Assembly (NCBI GenBank): GCA_028023455.1
Contig: JAQFVV010006203.1
Coordinates: forward strand, 10,202,876 to 10,266,875
Direction of reading: 5' to 3'
Origin: Epiperipatus broadwayi
Lineage: Eukaryota > Onychophora > Udeonychophora > Euonychophora > Peripatidae
Length of the DNA: 64,000 nt
The position numbers and the translations under genes are program-made. Under the pieces are notes generated by a model that saw only the letters and a program-made list of their open reading frames with translations, made no database searches and had not been told where the DNA came from. Below are positions 21,878 to 32,457 of this stretch, piece by piece (position 1 is the first letter of the stretch; each line of letters opens with the position of its first letter).

Positions 21878-23198
21878 TTAGTATGCACCCTTTGCAGACT
21901 GATAAGCTTGAACGAGCATTCCAGAAAGCCAGTGGTAAGTTTTTTGGTCGTTTTCTGGGCCACCCTTTACTAATCCATTTTATAAGCAATTGATATCCTG
22001 GATCATTATCTGTCCATTCTGCTACTTTTTTACTATTTATCCATGAATTCCAGTTGTCTATGTAGTTGATTTCCACATTGACTTTTTTAATCTCGTTTAT
22101 GGTAATTCCGAGTGGTCTAAACCAATTCCAGCCTATTAATGGCTTTACTTGTTTATAGACTATGTATAGATGTAATTTTCTTATTTTTGAGTTTAATTTA
22201 ACTTTTACTTTTACCATTCCAACTATTTCCACCGTATTGCCGTTTATGTCTTTAGCGCTTACATTGGTTTTTTCCATTTTACGTATAATGTTTCTTTGCA
22301 CAGTGAGAACTTCCCAATCACTAAGGGACATTAATGTAACTCCGGAGCTGCTGTCAATTTCCATTTTAACGTATTTCCCTTCGATGAGTATTGGCAGTTT
22401 GAATTCTGCTTCGTTACATTTTAAATTTTTAATGCTTGTATTAAGGTTTCTTTTGTCTGTAGTTTCTGGTTTTTGTTTACGACAGACTTTTGCTAGATGA
22501 CCTTTCATTCCACAATTTGTACAATACTCTCGATTTTTCTTACAATTTCGAGTGATATGACCCGATTTGCCACAGCAGTAACAGTTTGTTTTTATATTGT
22601 TTACTCTTTCCTGTTTTGACATTTCATTTGCACGTTCCAAGATTTTATTAATTGATTGGTAAAAATTTACCGATGGCATGATATCCAGATATTCTTTAGC
22701 TTGGTTCATCACAAACTCATGTGCAATTCCTCTTTTAATGGCATCCTTGTAATTTAACTCTGAATCGGCTAGTAGGTGTTCACGGAATTTAGTGTCGTAT
22801 ATGCCCCATAATAACTGCTCCAACAGGGCCTCTTCTAAAAATTGTCCATAGACACAATTTTTTGCTAGTTTCCTTAGCGCTGTGTCAAATTCTTTAAAGG
22901 TTTCTGCTTTCATTTGCCGTCGATTTCTAAAATGCAGTCTAGCGACATGTTTCAACGGAAGAGAGCAGAAGTGTTCTGTTAATTTTTGAACAATTTCATC
23001 ATATTGAAACGTTTCAGGCACTGCCAGTTCACATAGATGGTTTGCGATCTCGAGCACTTTCATTCCGGAAAATCCAAGTAATATGGCCACCTTTATGTGG
23101 TCTTCCTTGATATTGTTAACAAGGAAAAATTTTCCCACGTGTTTAACGTATAGTGATCAGTTGGTAGGGTTCTCGATATCAAATTCTGCTATTGACAT
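21759..23198 (-). pseudogene. Gag-protease fused to integrase start, element B
   Basis: Reading starts at an ATG at 23198-23196. After 13 codons a TGA (23159-23157) stands where the frame otherwise continues open for 459 codons. Domains in order are a capsid-like helical region, two CCHC zinc knuckles (CYCCGKSGHITRNC and CTNCGMKGHLAKVC, about 190-220 residues into the long frame), and a degenerate retropepsin start (MEIDSSSGVTLMS, where DTG or DSG is normal). After a short linker the frame jumps to W-x-x-x-GWP...LSVCKGCILNGD, the lead-in to the integrase zinc domain. Reverse transcriptase and RNase H were lost by a deletion that kept the frame. It then runs into unrelated frame to the stop. 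Confidence 0.85.
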
Positions 23199-23271
23199 TT
23201 GGAACATGGTGGTTATTGCTGATTATGTTTAATGTTTTCTTTTACAGGTTCTATCCTTGACTGCACCAAAT

Positions 23272-23572
23272 TGGTTTATTTAACCGTCGAGGTTAAACAA
23301 TAAATTATCTCCAACCTTTAAACGTCCAACTGGCACCTTAACAAATTAGTGTTCGCTCTACTTTATAATTAATTAATACTACTAGCAGATAGTTCTTTGT
23401 GTAAGCTGCAAGTTAATAATTCCGTATACCCATTTTATATCTCACGTAAGCATGAAGTATGTTGTTAGCAACAAAGATTATTATTGTTGTTGTTCTAAGC
23501 AAATAATTATTTCTCAGCGATGTATCCATTGTTCTGGGTAGTATCACGTCAGGTTTTAATTAATACATCACA
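23272..23572 (-). repeat. 5' LTR of element B
   Basis: 301 bp. Its inner side (left) adjoins the possible primer binding site. It differs from the left LTR mainly in a small cluster near 23393-23450. Confidence 0.92.
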
Positions 23573-23577
23573 GAAAA

Positions 23578-24747
23578 TAATGAAATAATTTAATATTTCT
23601 ACAAGACTGAAAATTTTATATTGTTATTGAACAATAAATGGAATAATCCATGACTATCTACATATTAAAATGTTTTTTTATTAAATGTAAAATTGAGACT
23701 AAAATTATAAAATAAAATAATAATACCATGCATGATTTCTTATGAACTCTCGAGCAATAAAGCCACGTGACTTTTTTTTAATATATATAATAATGATAAA
23801 ACTAGTAAAATTTATATTCATGATAGAAAAATTAGCTTCAAACTAGCATTGTAAAACTTATTAAATAACAATAGGTGTCTTTAATTTATACATGCATAGC
23901 TTGGTCCATTTTTATGCAATTTGAACAGTATAAACAGTCACAAATTGAAAATGCAATTAAGTAATTATTAATATTACAATGTTTATTTAGTGATGCAATC
24001 TAAATGGATTGATAACTTTACTGAACATTGGTGATAATTTAATAATGGTGAAATGAACTGTAGAAATTTTAAGTTTTATAACTATTATATTTACACAACA
24101 TATATGAAGTTTATTAAGAAGTGTTTCTTTTAAACGATTAGTTGTTCAAATTACTATAAAATAAATAAACTAATAATTTATAGATCAGTAAGAAATTATT
24201 TGAAGTGAATAAGTATCATCAAGTCATGGTTGTAGCTATTTCAGAGTCCTCAGAAAGCATTCATTGTTTGAATATAATTTTTCTTCATTATGATATTCTT
24301 TTTCTCACATTCAAATTTTTAAATATTAACTCCGACCTCATAAATAGAACCATTGTATAACATATTCAAACTAAGTGAACTTCAGTCAAAGCTATTAAGC
24401 AATAAATTGAAATACTAAACTAAATATATTTAAGCATCCGAAGTGACAATTGGATCATGATTCATGGACTTTGAGCTCCAAAATTTGTCTCTACCACTGC
24501 ACCAAATCATGAAGGACCCTACATATACATAATTATTTGAAACAATATTAATTTTTCATGCACTATCTAAAGGGTTTTCTAAATTTTTACTTTATAAAAT
24601 CCTTTAAGTAATTACGTATTTATGGATATCATTAAAAACATTTATATGTACGTTTACATTAAATAAAATAAATAAATTGAACTTACAAATTTTTATGCAT
24701 TAAAAAATGTAAATAAAAGTAAATATAATAATTTAATATATATTTAG
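23578..24747. other. SVOP intron, nothing recognised
   Basis: AT-rich unique sequence, ending in the acceptor TATTTAG of the next exon. Confidence 0.5.
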
Positions 24748-24837
24748 GTTTATCCAACAATAGTAAGAGCCTTAGCTATGGGTCTCAGTAGTGGATCAGC
24801 TAGAATTGGTGCCATGATGACTCCTATTATAGCTCAG
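24748..24837 (+). CDS. SVOP: SVOP-like transporter, exon with TM10-TM11 loop and TM11
   Basis: A 90-bp exon in phase 0 at both ends, with a TTTAG acceptor and a CAG|GTAATT donor. It encodes 30 residues that begin VYPTIVRALAMGLSSGSARI and end MMTPIIAQ. This is the strongest family match in the window: SVOP has VYPTxxRALGxGxxSGxARxGAxxTPFIAQ at the same place, including the R-A-L loop and the A-R-x-G packing motif of helix 11. It is separated from its neighbours by introns of 16.8 and 15.6 kb, both filled with mobile elements. Confidence 0.92.
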
Positions 24838-25889
24838 GTAATTCACTTATTTTAATAATTTAATTAATATAAAAGCAAGCAGCTTTTATATAGATCCTTT
24901 CAAAAGCCTCTTCAGCAATAGCCTATATAGAAATAGTGAGAAATAAGCATTATAAATTAGATTTGTCAATTCTAGATGATAAGTTGGAGTGGCATTCTAT
25001 TCTTGTTTAACCTTATTGCTAATAATAGCAAGATAATTGTTGAACAACCAATAATATGTGTGTAATTGAACTAGCTATGGATTGGCTATCTTGTCGGCAT
25101 GGCAGAAAATGTAATATTACTATATGATGAGACTAAGTAGAACATTTCTGTAATTAATAACATTGACTAATCTACTACTGATATAAGTACTTATAAAATG
25201 AATGAAATAGAAATTGACTAATCTGCTACTGATATAAGTACTTATAAAATGAATTAAATAGAAATCTATATCTAAATGAGTAATTGACTACATATTTATA
25301 TGTTGATCTATTATATGTAATTTCTATAATAAAATGAGCTCTATATGATTTTACATTATTATTTAACCATGTTGAAATAAATCTATTGATTTCTAGATTA
25401 TTTCTGTTGATCATTGATCCTTTAAGGTCAAGTTAATCAATTTAATATTATTAATATAAAGTTGCTATACTTTAAGTGGTTGATGAAAATGTTCTTTCTA
25501 AAATATACATATTCTTAAGAATAATTGATCAATTTTTAAATAGTATAGTATGTAACCAAAGAATGTTTCCCAAAGTATAATTAAAGCTTATATCAACTCA
25601 ATCTTTTACATATATTTATGTGTGTGATTGTTTATTTAATTGTATGTATATATATATATATACATACATATATATATATATATATATGTTTTTAAAGTAA
25701 TTTAATTAACATATATGTGGAATATATTTATAATAATAAACATAAGTTACAAATCTGACTTGATCTAATGCTATGAATATGATCTGCCTAGTCAAAAGCA
25801 GTGCTAACTGTAGTTAATTTTGTAAGGTTCTTGTTAAATAGCCACTGTACATCACTTGGTGGTGCTGTTTCTGTGCAAAAATGTTTAAT
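24838..25889. other. SVOP intron with a small tandem duplication and (TA)n
   Basis: Positions 25162-25212 are repeated at 25213-25263 (51-bp unit, two differences). A TA/CATA microsatellite lies at about 25644-25688. Otherwise nothing was recognised. Confidence 0.65.
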
Positions 25890-26470
25890 ATAACATTTCC
25901 AGGCCAGGACAAAACAAAACACTTTTCTTTTTATTTAAAAATGGTAAATGAAATGGTTTAAACAAAAATTTAAAAAAAACAACAACACTTAATTAACAAA
26001 GTAATCAGTCTGAATTCAATGCAATTCCATTCAATTCAATTATAGCACGTAGTGCTGGAATGTGCGAGAGGGAACTATGGTTTTGACAATCCAAAGGATC
26101 GTCCAAAAGATGCATTACTCTGATCAAACCAAGCTTATGATTTCCAAAACAACCTGCAAACCTCAGACAAGTTTACATTATTTTTAGCATTCTACATTAA
26201 ATGTCAAAAACAAAACATTTTTCTTTTTATTTAAAAATATACAGTATTCTTCTAATAGTAAATTAAACATTTAAACAAAAATTAAAAAAAAAACCACTTG
26301 ATTAACAAATTAATCAGCCTGAATTAAATTCCAATTCCATTGCATTAAATTTCAACACGTAGAGCTGGAATGTGCGAGGGGGTTGATGGTTTTGCCAATC
26401 CGAAGGATTATCCAAAGGATGCATTACTCTGATCAAACCATACGATGTGTCTTGTAGCTCTTCTTGCAAA
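25890..26470. repeat. Diverged tandem duplication, about 290-bp unit
   Basis: Positions 25890-26160 and 26175-26460 share AAAACA...TTTTCTTTTTATTTAAAAAT, TTAATTAACAAA-like, and a conserved block (CTGGAATGTGCGAG, TGGTTTTG, CCAATCC-like, GATGCATTACTCTGATCAAACCA). The GC content of the shared block is higher than the surroundings, which suggests an older mobile or coding origin that I cannot name. Confidence 0.6.
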
Positions 26471-26613
26471 AACATGCCTATTTGCATGATTTCTGGGAAA
26501 TGGTGTTTGGCCCTACCCTTTTGCAATTTTTTCACCTTCCAAGCTGTGCAAGAAAGCACAGGGACAGGATTACAATTATTAGCATGTAATAAAATAATAG
26601 TTTTCCACGTCAC
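26314..26613 (-). CDS. Unidentified 99-codon open frame
   Basis: I do not recognise this frame. It encodes a fairly hydrophilic protein with two cysteines near the start, a basic stretch KVKKLQKGRAKHHF and a proline-rich C-terminal third (HPLDNPSDWQNHQPP). The last 45 codons fall in the conserved part of the tandem duplication, and the parallel stretch in the first unit is partly readable in the same way. It may be a remnant of a transposon protein. No splice sites or start context support expression. Confidence 0.25.
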   Translation of the reverse strand: MTWKTIILLHANNCNPVPVLSCTAWKVKKLQKGRAKHHFPEIMQIGMFLQEELQDTSYGLIRVMHPLDNPSDWQNHQPPRTFQLYVLKFNAMELEFNSG

Positions 26614-26627
26614 CTTTGATTAGTAAA

Positions 26628-26933
26628 TAATTGAGATTGCGCTTTACGCAAAAAAAGTGAAGCTTGTCTAAATCTTATTAAAAAGTTATATGGCTTAGCG
26701 TGTTTTATTGCAAATGACAATTGTGCAATAAACCAGAAAGAATCGTGCTTTGCAATCTCCAGAAAATGGTCGTTATAAAATTTGCATAAAAATTATATAA
26801 ACCACAGCTAAACTTCAGTTAAAAGTAGGCTATGATTATAAAGACTCAAGGTCTCTGAAAGCGCTAAGTCATATAACTTTTTAATAAGATTTAGACAAGC
26901 TTCACTTTTTTGCGTAAAGCGCAATCTCAATTA
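26628..26933. mobile_element. MITE, 302 bp, with 65-bp terminal inverted repeats
   Basis: The element spans 26630-26931 and is flanked by TA on both sides. The ends ATTGAGATTGCGCTTTACGC... and ...GCGTAAAGCGCAATCTCAAT pair almost perfectly for about 65 bases, including AAGTGAAGCTTGTCTAAATC. The interior is non-coding. TA flanks point to the Tc1/mariner or pogo group. The long, nearly identical inverted repeats suggest a fairly recent insertion. Confidence 0.85.
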
Positions 26934-29900
26934 CTTAGTATGTAATAGTACATCAGCTAGGGTCTAACAACAGGGCTATATTTTATTGACTATATTACAG
27001 TTATTATTTCCTATTGCACATTTTCGATCTGTTATAAATGCCATTCATACTGGTGGGGCTATAATAAAGGTTAACACCCACATTTATCCTCTTACAAATG
27101 GTGCTGCAATTTGTAGGCCATAATTAAACAGGATCACTCTATCATGACCTTGTTATGTCCACTATGTTACTAATGGCAACTTAATTTTAAGGGCAATAAT
27201 AAAGGTTATTTCATCATAATCTTTTCATGTCAGTTATAAAATGCTGCTCAAATCTGTAGAGCAACTTTTTATTTCATTACAAGTGGATCCCAAATCTGTG
27301 GGGCATTAAGAGACGAGTATACCCTAATTTTTTTATTTTTTTATAATATATATTGTAGGGTATTGAGTTCAAATCACAAGGACTCCAGTAAGAAATGGAG
27401 AATTTTTTTTCCTTTCCTCAGGTGATAATTTGATAGATTAGATATCTATAGAAGAACTAAGATTGTAAAATGAAGAAGATAAATGAACCAAAGGAGTGAC
27501 ATGGTTGTGAAAATATTAAGCTTCAAACAAAAAGTGAAAAATTGCTGAAGCTTTATCTAGTGAAGATGACAATGTATATATTTTGAATATTTTAACAGTC
27601 TATTAAATAATGAAATTTTAATAGGGATATGAGAAACTATTGTTTCAATTTTGAATTTTTAATATATCCAGAATTATGACTTAGTTCAGTGGTTTTATGT
27701 ATCTGATTTATAACTAAGAGTTAGTTTTAAGTCCATATAAATAGTTGTCTGTAGACACAGACTCCATAAATCTTTTTTTTCTCAGACTACTTAGTAATTT
27801 TTTTCTATTACTTTTATATCTAATAAATTATAATTTTTTTTTTCTTATTCATAATTTTTTTAGTACTCGTGGTCTTTAGCATTTCATATCATTTAATTTG
27901 CTTTCACCAATCATCTATTAATTCAATATATTTTTCTGCCTTTGCTTTTATTAATTATACAGGTTTTATGTATGTATGTGCATGTAGGTCTATGTGCAAA
28001 CACCAAAATTTAAACATAAAAGTTTTATTTCAATAATTTCATTTTTTTTTTTGTAAAAGTTTTTTAATTATTATTTATTATATAAGTCCTTTTTTAAAGT
28101 GTTACAAAAGAGAGACATGGTCAATTTTAAAAGATCAAGGTAGATAAAGTCAATTCTAAAGATCAAGATAACTTCAGTGTTAACAAAAAGGGAGAGCAAA
28201 AAAGAAACTCATTAGTAGGCAATTTAAAGGTAAAAGAAACTGATAATTATTTGAGACCACCAAAGAATAAATTTTCAACTATCAGATAACTGTATAGCAG
28301 CTGGATAGATAAAGACGTTTTGTAGGTAACCAAGTGTCCACACGCTGTAGATGTTCCAATAGATAAGAGTGCTGTTATGTCACTAAGGCAAGTACATATA
28401 TATTCAGGCAAAAGAGATTATTGTAAATTAAGTATTAAGTATAACTGCTTCTTCAAATCAACTCTTCAGAGAAAATTTTTTTATATAGTTGAGATTTTTA
28501 CAAATACCGAAAACGCAGTGCTAAAGAAGATCCTTTGTTGGAGGGTCGTTTTTGGGCCATCCAAGAATGCTGGTACATCTAAAAAATTTAAATAGAGAAT
28601 GAAACCACAAAACACCCTATGGCTGATCTCCAGAGACCAAAGAGGACTCCAGCCTTGCTACAGCTTCATGTCTCCCATTGATGGATTCAAATAAAATAGA
28701 GAGTAAAATACCAAAAGAGCAAAAAAAAATTGAAAAACCCATTGCAATTTCTAAAGAAAGGTGTCCCTAAAGAAATGCAGATGGTACACTGACCATTATT
28801 ATCCAAAACCATCATCATCATTACCGCTGTAAAATAAGAAAAAAATTATTAGCCTGAGCTTAAAAGAAATTTTCCAGCTAAACAGCTCTATCTACGTGTG
28901 TGTGTGGTTGAATTCAAATTTCTAATCTTTAATAAATCTTACGTTGAATAAAATTCATTAAACTAGCTGAAATGGTTTCTACATTGGAAAAAAGAGAAAT
29001 GCCTGGTCATATATATATATTTTTAATAACTCTGAACAATTTTTTTTGGTTGTTATTAATGTCCTTCTCTCCCTCTCTTTCTCTCCAAAGCATTAAAATA
29101 AGAATAAATTATGAAAAAGGGGGGTTTTCAATAATGATGAATATTTACTATATCAATATTGTTATTTTATTATAATCATTTATATATGTACGTATTTTTA
29201 AAGTGTTGTTTTCTTTTTATTTATTAATTTTGGTATCATGAAAAAAAAAGGTTTTATTTTATATATTTTATTATATTTAAAGGTCAAATATAGGAATTAT
29301 TAATATTGGGAAATAGTACACACACCCACACACAATATTATCTATATGCTTGGGTAAGTGCTCTGTATAAATGTACAAATCCAGAAAGTGAATAAGGATA
29401 GAAATTTATTATAGTGAGAAATAAATTTAAGATAATCAGTAACTTAGCTTAATGAGAATTAAGATGAATAAGGATTATAATTAGGAACCGATCTCTCTTT
29501 AGATATTCCTATCTTTGTAATTTAAATAAATTTTCTCTACCTACTCTCGATTATTTTAAAAATTTGATGCATAAAATTTGTTATATATTATGTGCGTATG
29601 TGGGTGTTTCGAATTTATTTGTGAAATTTAAATTTTCCATATCTATACATCTACTAAATGTGTCAACATCCATATATCATATTACATGCTACTAACAATT
29701 GAGTTTAAATTCATTTGGAGGAGGGGGGGAGGAGGGAAGCTTATATTTGTTGTTGCTATCATTATAATGTAACCAATCTATTAATTTTTATGTAAATTTT
29801 TCAATGTATATAATAAATTCAATTCTTTGATTAAAGAAGTTTATAGTTTTTTTAAAGTTATTTTTCTTGTAAAAAAACAAAATTAGCATAATCATCATCA

Positions 29901-30034
29901 TAAGAATTGGATTCCAATCATAAAACATAGTTTAAAATGTGATAGTGTAATAAATAACTAGAGATGGGAAGCTGTATAGTATGATTTAAAAGAGGCATTA
30001 ACCTACTGTCATCAGAGTATCCATTGAATTATTT
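26934..30034. other. SVOP intron, no gene recognised
   Basis: A degenerate short-period repeat (AATCTGTAGGGC-like) can be seen at about 27090-27310, and T-rich and purine-rich tracts occur. Short open frames at 28377-28595 and 28972-29175 have no recognisable domain. Confidence 0.5.
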
Positions 30035-30352
30035 AAGGTTATATTATATATAATCATAGAGATTTATTATGTTAAGTGACTTAAATGATCAAATGTGATC
30101 TATAAAGACTTATGATGTTGAGTAATTATATATATATATATATATATATCCATTTGTTTTTGAGCCATTTTAATATAGCAGCTTATTATATATAATCATA
30201 GAGATTTATTATGTTAAGTGATTAAATATGATCTGTAAAGACTTAAATGATCAAATGTGATCTATAAAGACTTATGATGTTGAGTAATTAAATGTTATAT
30301 TGTATATATATATCTATCCATTTGTTTTTGAGCCATTTTAATATAGCAGCTT
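30035..30352. repeat. Tandem duplication of a 140-170-bp unit
   Basis: Positions 30041-30181 are repeated at 30182-30352. Shared words are ATAATCATAGAGATTTATTA, ATCTATAAAGACTTATGATG and CATTTGTTTTTGAGCCATTT. The second unit carries an extra internal partial copy of the AAAGACTTA block. TA runs near the ends vary in length. Confidence 0.8.
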
Positions 30353-30788
30353 ATTTATTCTCTTACCAACTCACTGGATAACATATAAGAATATAGCTAG
30401 TCAACTGTGGACCGATGACGATCATGTCCTGGTGACCATCACTATAAAATTGCCACTCAACTTGATCTCAACCACATCTGAGAAATAAAAAGTATGCACC
30501 TGAAGGTTTGTGATGATTGTATATTATTAGATATGATATGTTGGACTATTTCATCATCTATGAGTGAATGCTGAATGTATAGAAAATTTTAAACTTTATT
30601 TAAACATGGAATTGTATTATCACTATGGAATAAAGGAAAGGAGGTTTGTTCAGAAACCAGTGATTTAAAAAAAAAATCATATAAAACAAACACTTATGAA
30701 GAATGGTTATACATCAGCAGTCATCAAGAAAACCTTTAATATATACCACAATGAGACCCAAAAATAAAAAACAATTATTGGTACTGTA

Positions 30789-31250
30789 GTGTATCCATAC
30801 ATACCAGGAATAGCAGACAAATTAAAGAAAATCTGCAGTCAATATAACATTAGAACAGCTTTCCAAAGCCATACAACACTTCAAGGAATTCTTACTAAGC
30901 CTAAACTGAAAATGCTGAAGAACAAAAATTGCATTTATGAAATACCATGTGAATGTGGAAGGAAATATATTGGTGAGATTTGTAGCCTTGTTGAACAGCA
31001 ATTGAAAGAACACAAGATAATGGTTAAAAGAGAAAAAATATATGTATCTACAATAGCATACCATGTATGTACTAATGAACATATGTTTAATTGGGAAAAT
31101 ACAAAAATATTGGATGAGGAAAAAATGCATAGAAGAAAATTCAATGAAGCTGCTCATATGACAATGGTAAAAAATCCTATAAGTCAACCTACTATGGCAA
31201 TACACAATGTATGGAAGTCTCTGATCAATCTTGCTCTTAGAAAAAATTAA
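30789..31250 (+). pseudogene. Penelope linker and GIY-YIG endonuclease domain
   Basis: This 153-residue frame is the best-preserved Penelope protein segment here. In order it has YPYIPGIADKLKKI (linker after the reverse transcriptase), LTKPKLKMLKN, then CIYEIPCECGRKYIGEI (Cys-x-Cys lead-in with the GIY-YIG-type YIGE core), QQLKEHK, then a CTNEHMFNWENTKILD segment and RRKFNEAAHM, ending in PTMAIHNVWKSLI. That order matches complete Penelope endonuclease domains. The upstream reverse transcriptase is absent and the frame lacks a proper ATG, so it is a fragment. Confidence 0.85.
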
Positions 31251-31330
31251 TATTATAAAAAAAAGATTCAGGAGGATTTGAACCAACCCTCATATATAAA
31301 TATATCAATTTTCTACTATCTCTTGCCTTT

Positions 31331-31415
31331 GACAGAATAGCTCAGTTGGTTAGAATATTTGCCTTAAATTCGATATTCAAGAATCTAAAAGATGTGAGTT
31401 CAACTTCTATGTGAA
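31331..31415 (+). repeat. tRNA-like sequence (A and B box) in Penelope 3' region
   Basis: TAGCTCAGTTGGTTAGA (A box) at about 31338-31354, then CCTTAAATT (anticodon-loop-like, TAA), and GAGTTCAAC (B-box-like) at about 31395-31403. The spacing allows a long variable arm as in tRNA-Leu. The acceptor strands do not pair, so it is not a functional tRNA. It may be a captured tRNA or SINE head. Confidence 0.45.
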
Positions 31416-31706
31416 TACTGTTATTGTGCATATCAGGTCAGCAACACCTGAAGAAGAGTAGAGAATAATACTACTCTAAATGTGTAATTACTAATCTGTT
31501 GCAACCTCTATGCAAATACTGTCATTGTGCATATCAGACCAGCAACATCTGAAAAAGAGTAGAAAATACTACTACTCGAAACATGTAATTACTAATATGT
31601 GTTGCAACTTCTATGTGAATACTGTCATTGTGCATATCAGGCCAGCAACACCTGAAGAAGAGTAGAAAATACTACATGAAATGTGGTGTAATTACTAACC
31701 TGTGTT
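31406..31706 (+). repeat. Three tandem 100-bp repeats with hammerhead-like cores
   Basis: The units start near 31406, 31506 and 31610. Each has ATACTG...ATTGTGCATATCAG, AGCAACACCTGAAGA (CTGANGA), a GAGTAG/CTACTC stem II, a GAAA-type core (TAAAT, GAAAC, GAAAT) and GTAATTACTAA before a TGTGTTGC-like strand that can pair with GCAACAC. No single unit is intact: unit 1 has lost GAAA, unit 2 has CTGAAAA, and unit 3 has lost the 3' strand of stem II. Tandem hammerhead units are typical of Penelope terminal repeats and retrozymes. Confidence 0.5.
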
Positions 31707-31823
31707 ATTTGTGTGTTATTACTAACAAGTTGAGTTGTCTTTATTTGAAAAGTTTAAATAAAGTTTAAAATTTTCTATACTTTTAACATTCTCTCATAGA
31801 TGATGGAAATAGTCCAACATATC

Positions 31824-32090
31824 ACATTTAAAAATTATGCATTTTATGCAACCTTAATTTTAAACTATTCCTGTATGAAAATTTTGTATAATATTTTGCC
31901 TGAGAGTTTGTATATAAGATGAAAATCAGACAGACCAACTAGGGCTAGATAGATACCAACTCAGGTTCAAACTACTTATCTTTATAAATGGCCACCTAAT
32001 GTAGCTTTTTCTAGGTTCAGATAGCCTAGTGGTACCCTGATAAGAAAGATATGGATAGAGAGTAAAATAGTTACCACTAGAATATATATA
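31824..32090. other. SVOP intron, nothing recognised
   Basis: Short AT-rich spacer between the Penelope fragment and the next TIR element. Confidence 0.5.
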
Positions 32091-32457
32091 TACACACCTG
32101 GGTCTCATTTTACGCGAGATAGGTTCTTCAGAAAACACACGCAAACAAAATCGCACAAAAATAGATGTAACTTACCTTGAAAAAGGGGGGATACGGACGG
32201 TGATTTTTCAAAAATCGCGTAAAAGCAAAGCACCAACGTAAAAATCTTACTATAATAAAGCACTGAAAATATTGAAATTACTAAGATGAAAGTCGAATTC
32301 CAATAATGTGCTATTACTTTCAATATGATGTAAGTGCGCGAAATTTATTATTTAAAGTAATAGCGCATTATCGGAGTTCGACTTCCGGAAAAACGTGAAG
32401 CACGTAACTTCAAAATCGTGTTAAATAAATCCGCATAAAAGGAAACCCAGGTGTGTA
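32091..32457. mobile_element. TIR element (pogo/Tigger-like MITE), deletion derivative
   Basis: The element spans 32093-32455 and is flanked by TA. The ends CACACCTGGGTCTCATTTTA and (reversed) CACACCTGGGTTTCCTTTTA form inverted repeats. An internal palindrome (32289-32383, AAGTCGAATTCC...) is shared with the longer copy at 54.0-55.2 kb. Compared with that copy about 800 bases are missing, with the join near 32247. The GTTTTACGCG-type ends with TA flanks resemble pogo/Tigger elements. It is non-coding. Confidence 0.8.

Larger units (their letters stand above)
21030..23577 (-). mobile_element. LTR retrotransposon B (Ty3-like), internally deleted
   Basis: Two 301-bp LTRs (21035-21335 and 23272-23572) with TG...CA ends are flanked by identical GAAAA (21030-21034 and 23573-23577). 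The element reads on the minus strand: 5' LTR on the right, then ATTTGGTGCAGTCAAGGA (possible primer binding site), gag, protease, the integrase N-terminus, and a purine tract GTGGGAGGAGAAG against the left LTR. The 1.94-kb interior lacks reverse transcriptase, RNase H and the integrase core. The LTRs differ at only about six positions. It inserted 6 bases beyond the end of element A. Confidence 0.93.
30535..31823 (+). mobile_element. Penelope-like element fragment between inverted repeats
   Basis: The left arm 30535-30605 is the imperfect reverse complement of 31752-31823 (GATATGTTGGACTATTT...; ...AAATAGTCCAACATATC). Between them lie the GIY-YIG reading frame (30789-31250), a tRNA-like stretch (31331-31415) and three tandem repeats of about 100 bp with hammerhead-like cores. 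The reverse transcriptase is missing. Inverted terminal pieces are common in truncated Penelope copies. The family differs from the one at 1-2 kb in sequence. Confidence 0.75.

Noticed and set aside
22162-22500. 112-codon + strand frame inside element B
   Set aside because: Shadow of the gag-protease frame on the minus strand.
30822-31286. 154-codon minus frame opposite the Penelope endonuclease
   Set aside because: It is Phe/Leu/Ile-rich because it mirrors an AT-rich coding strand. The + strand matches GIY-YIG motifs.
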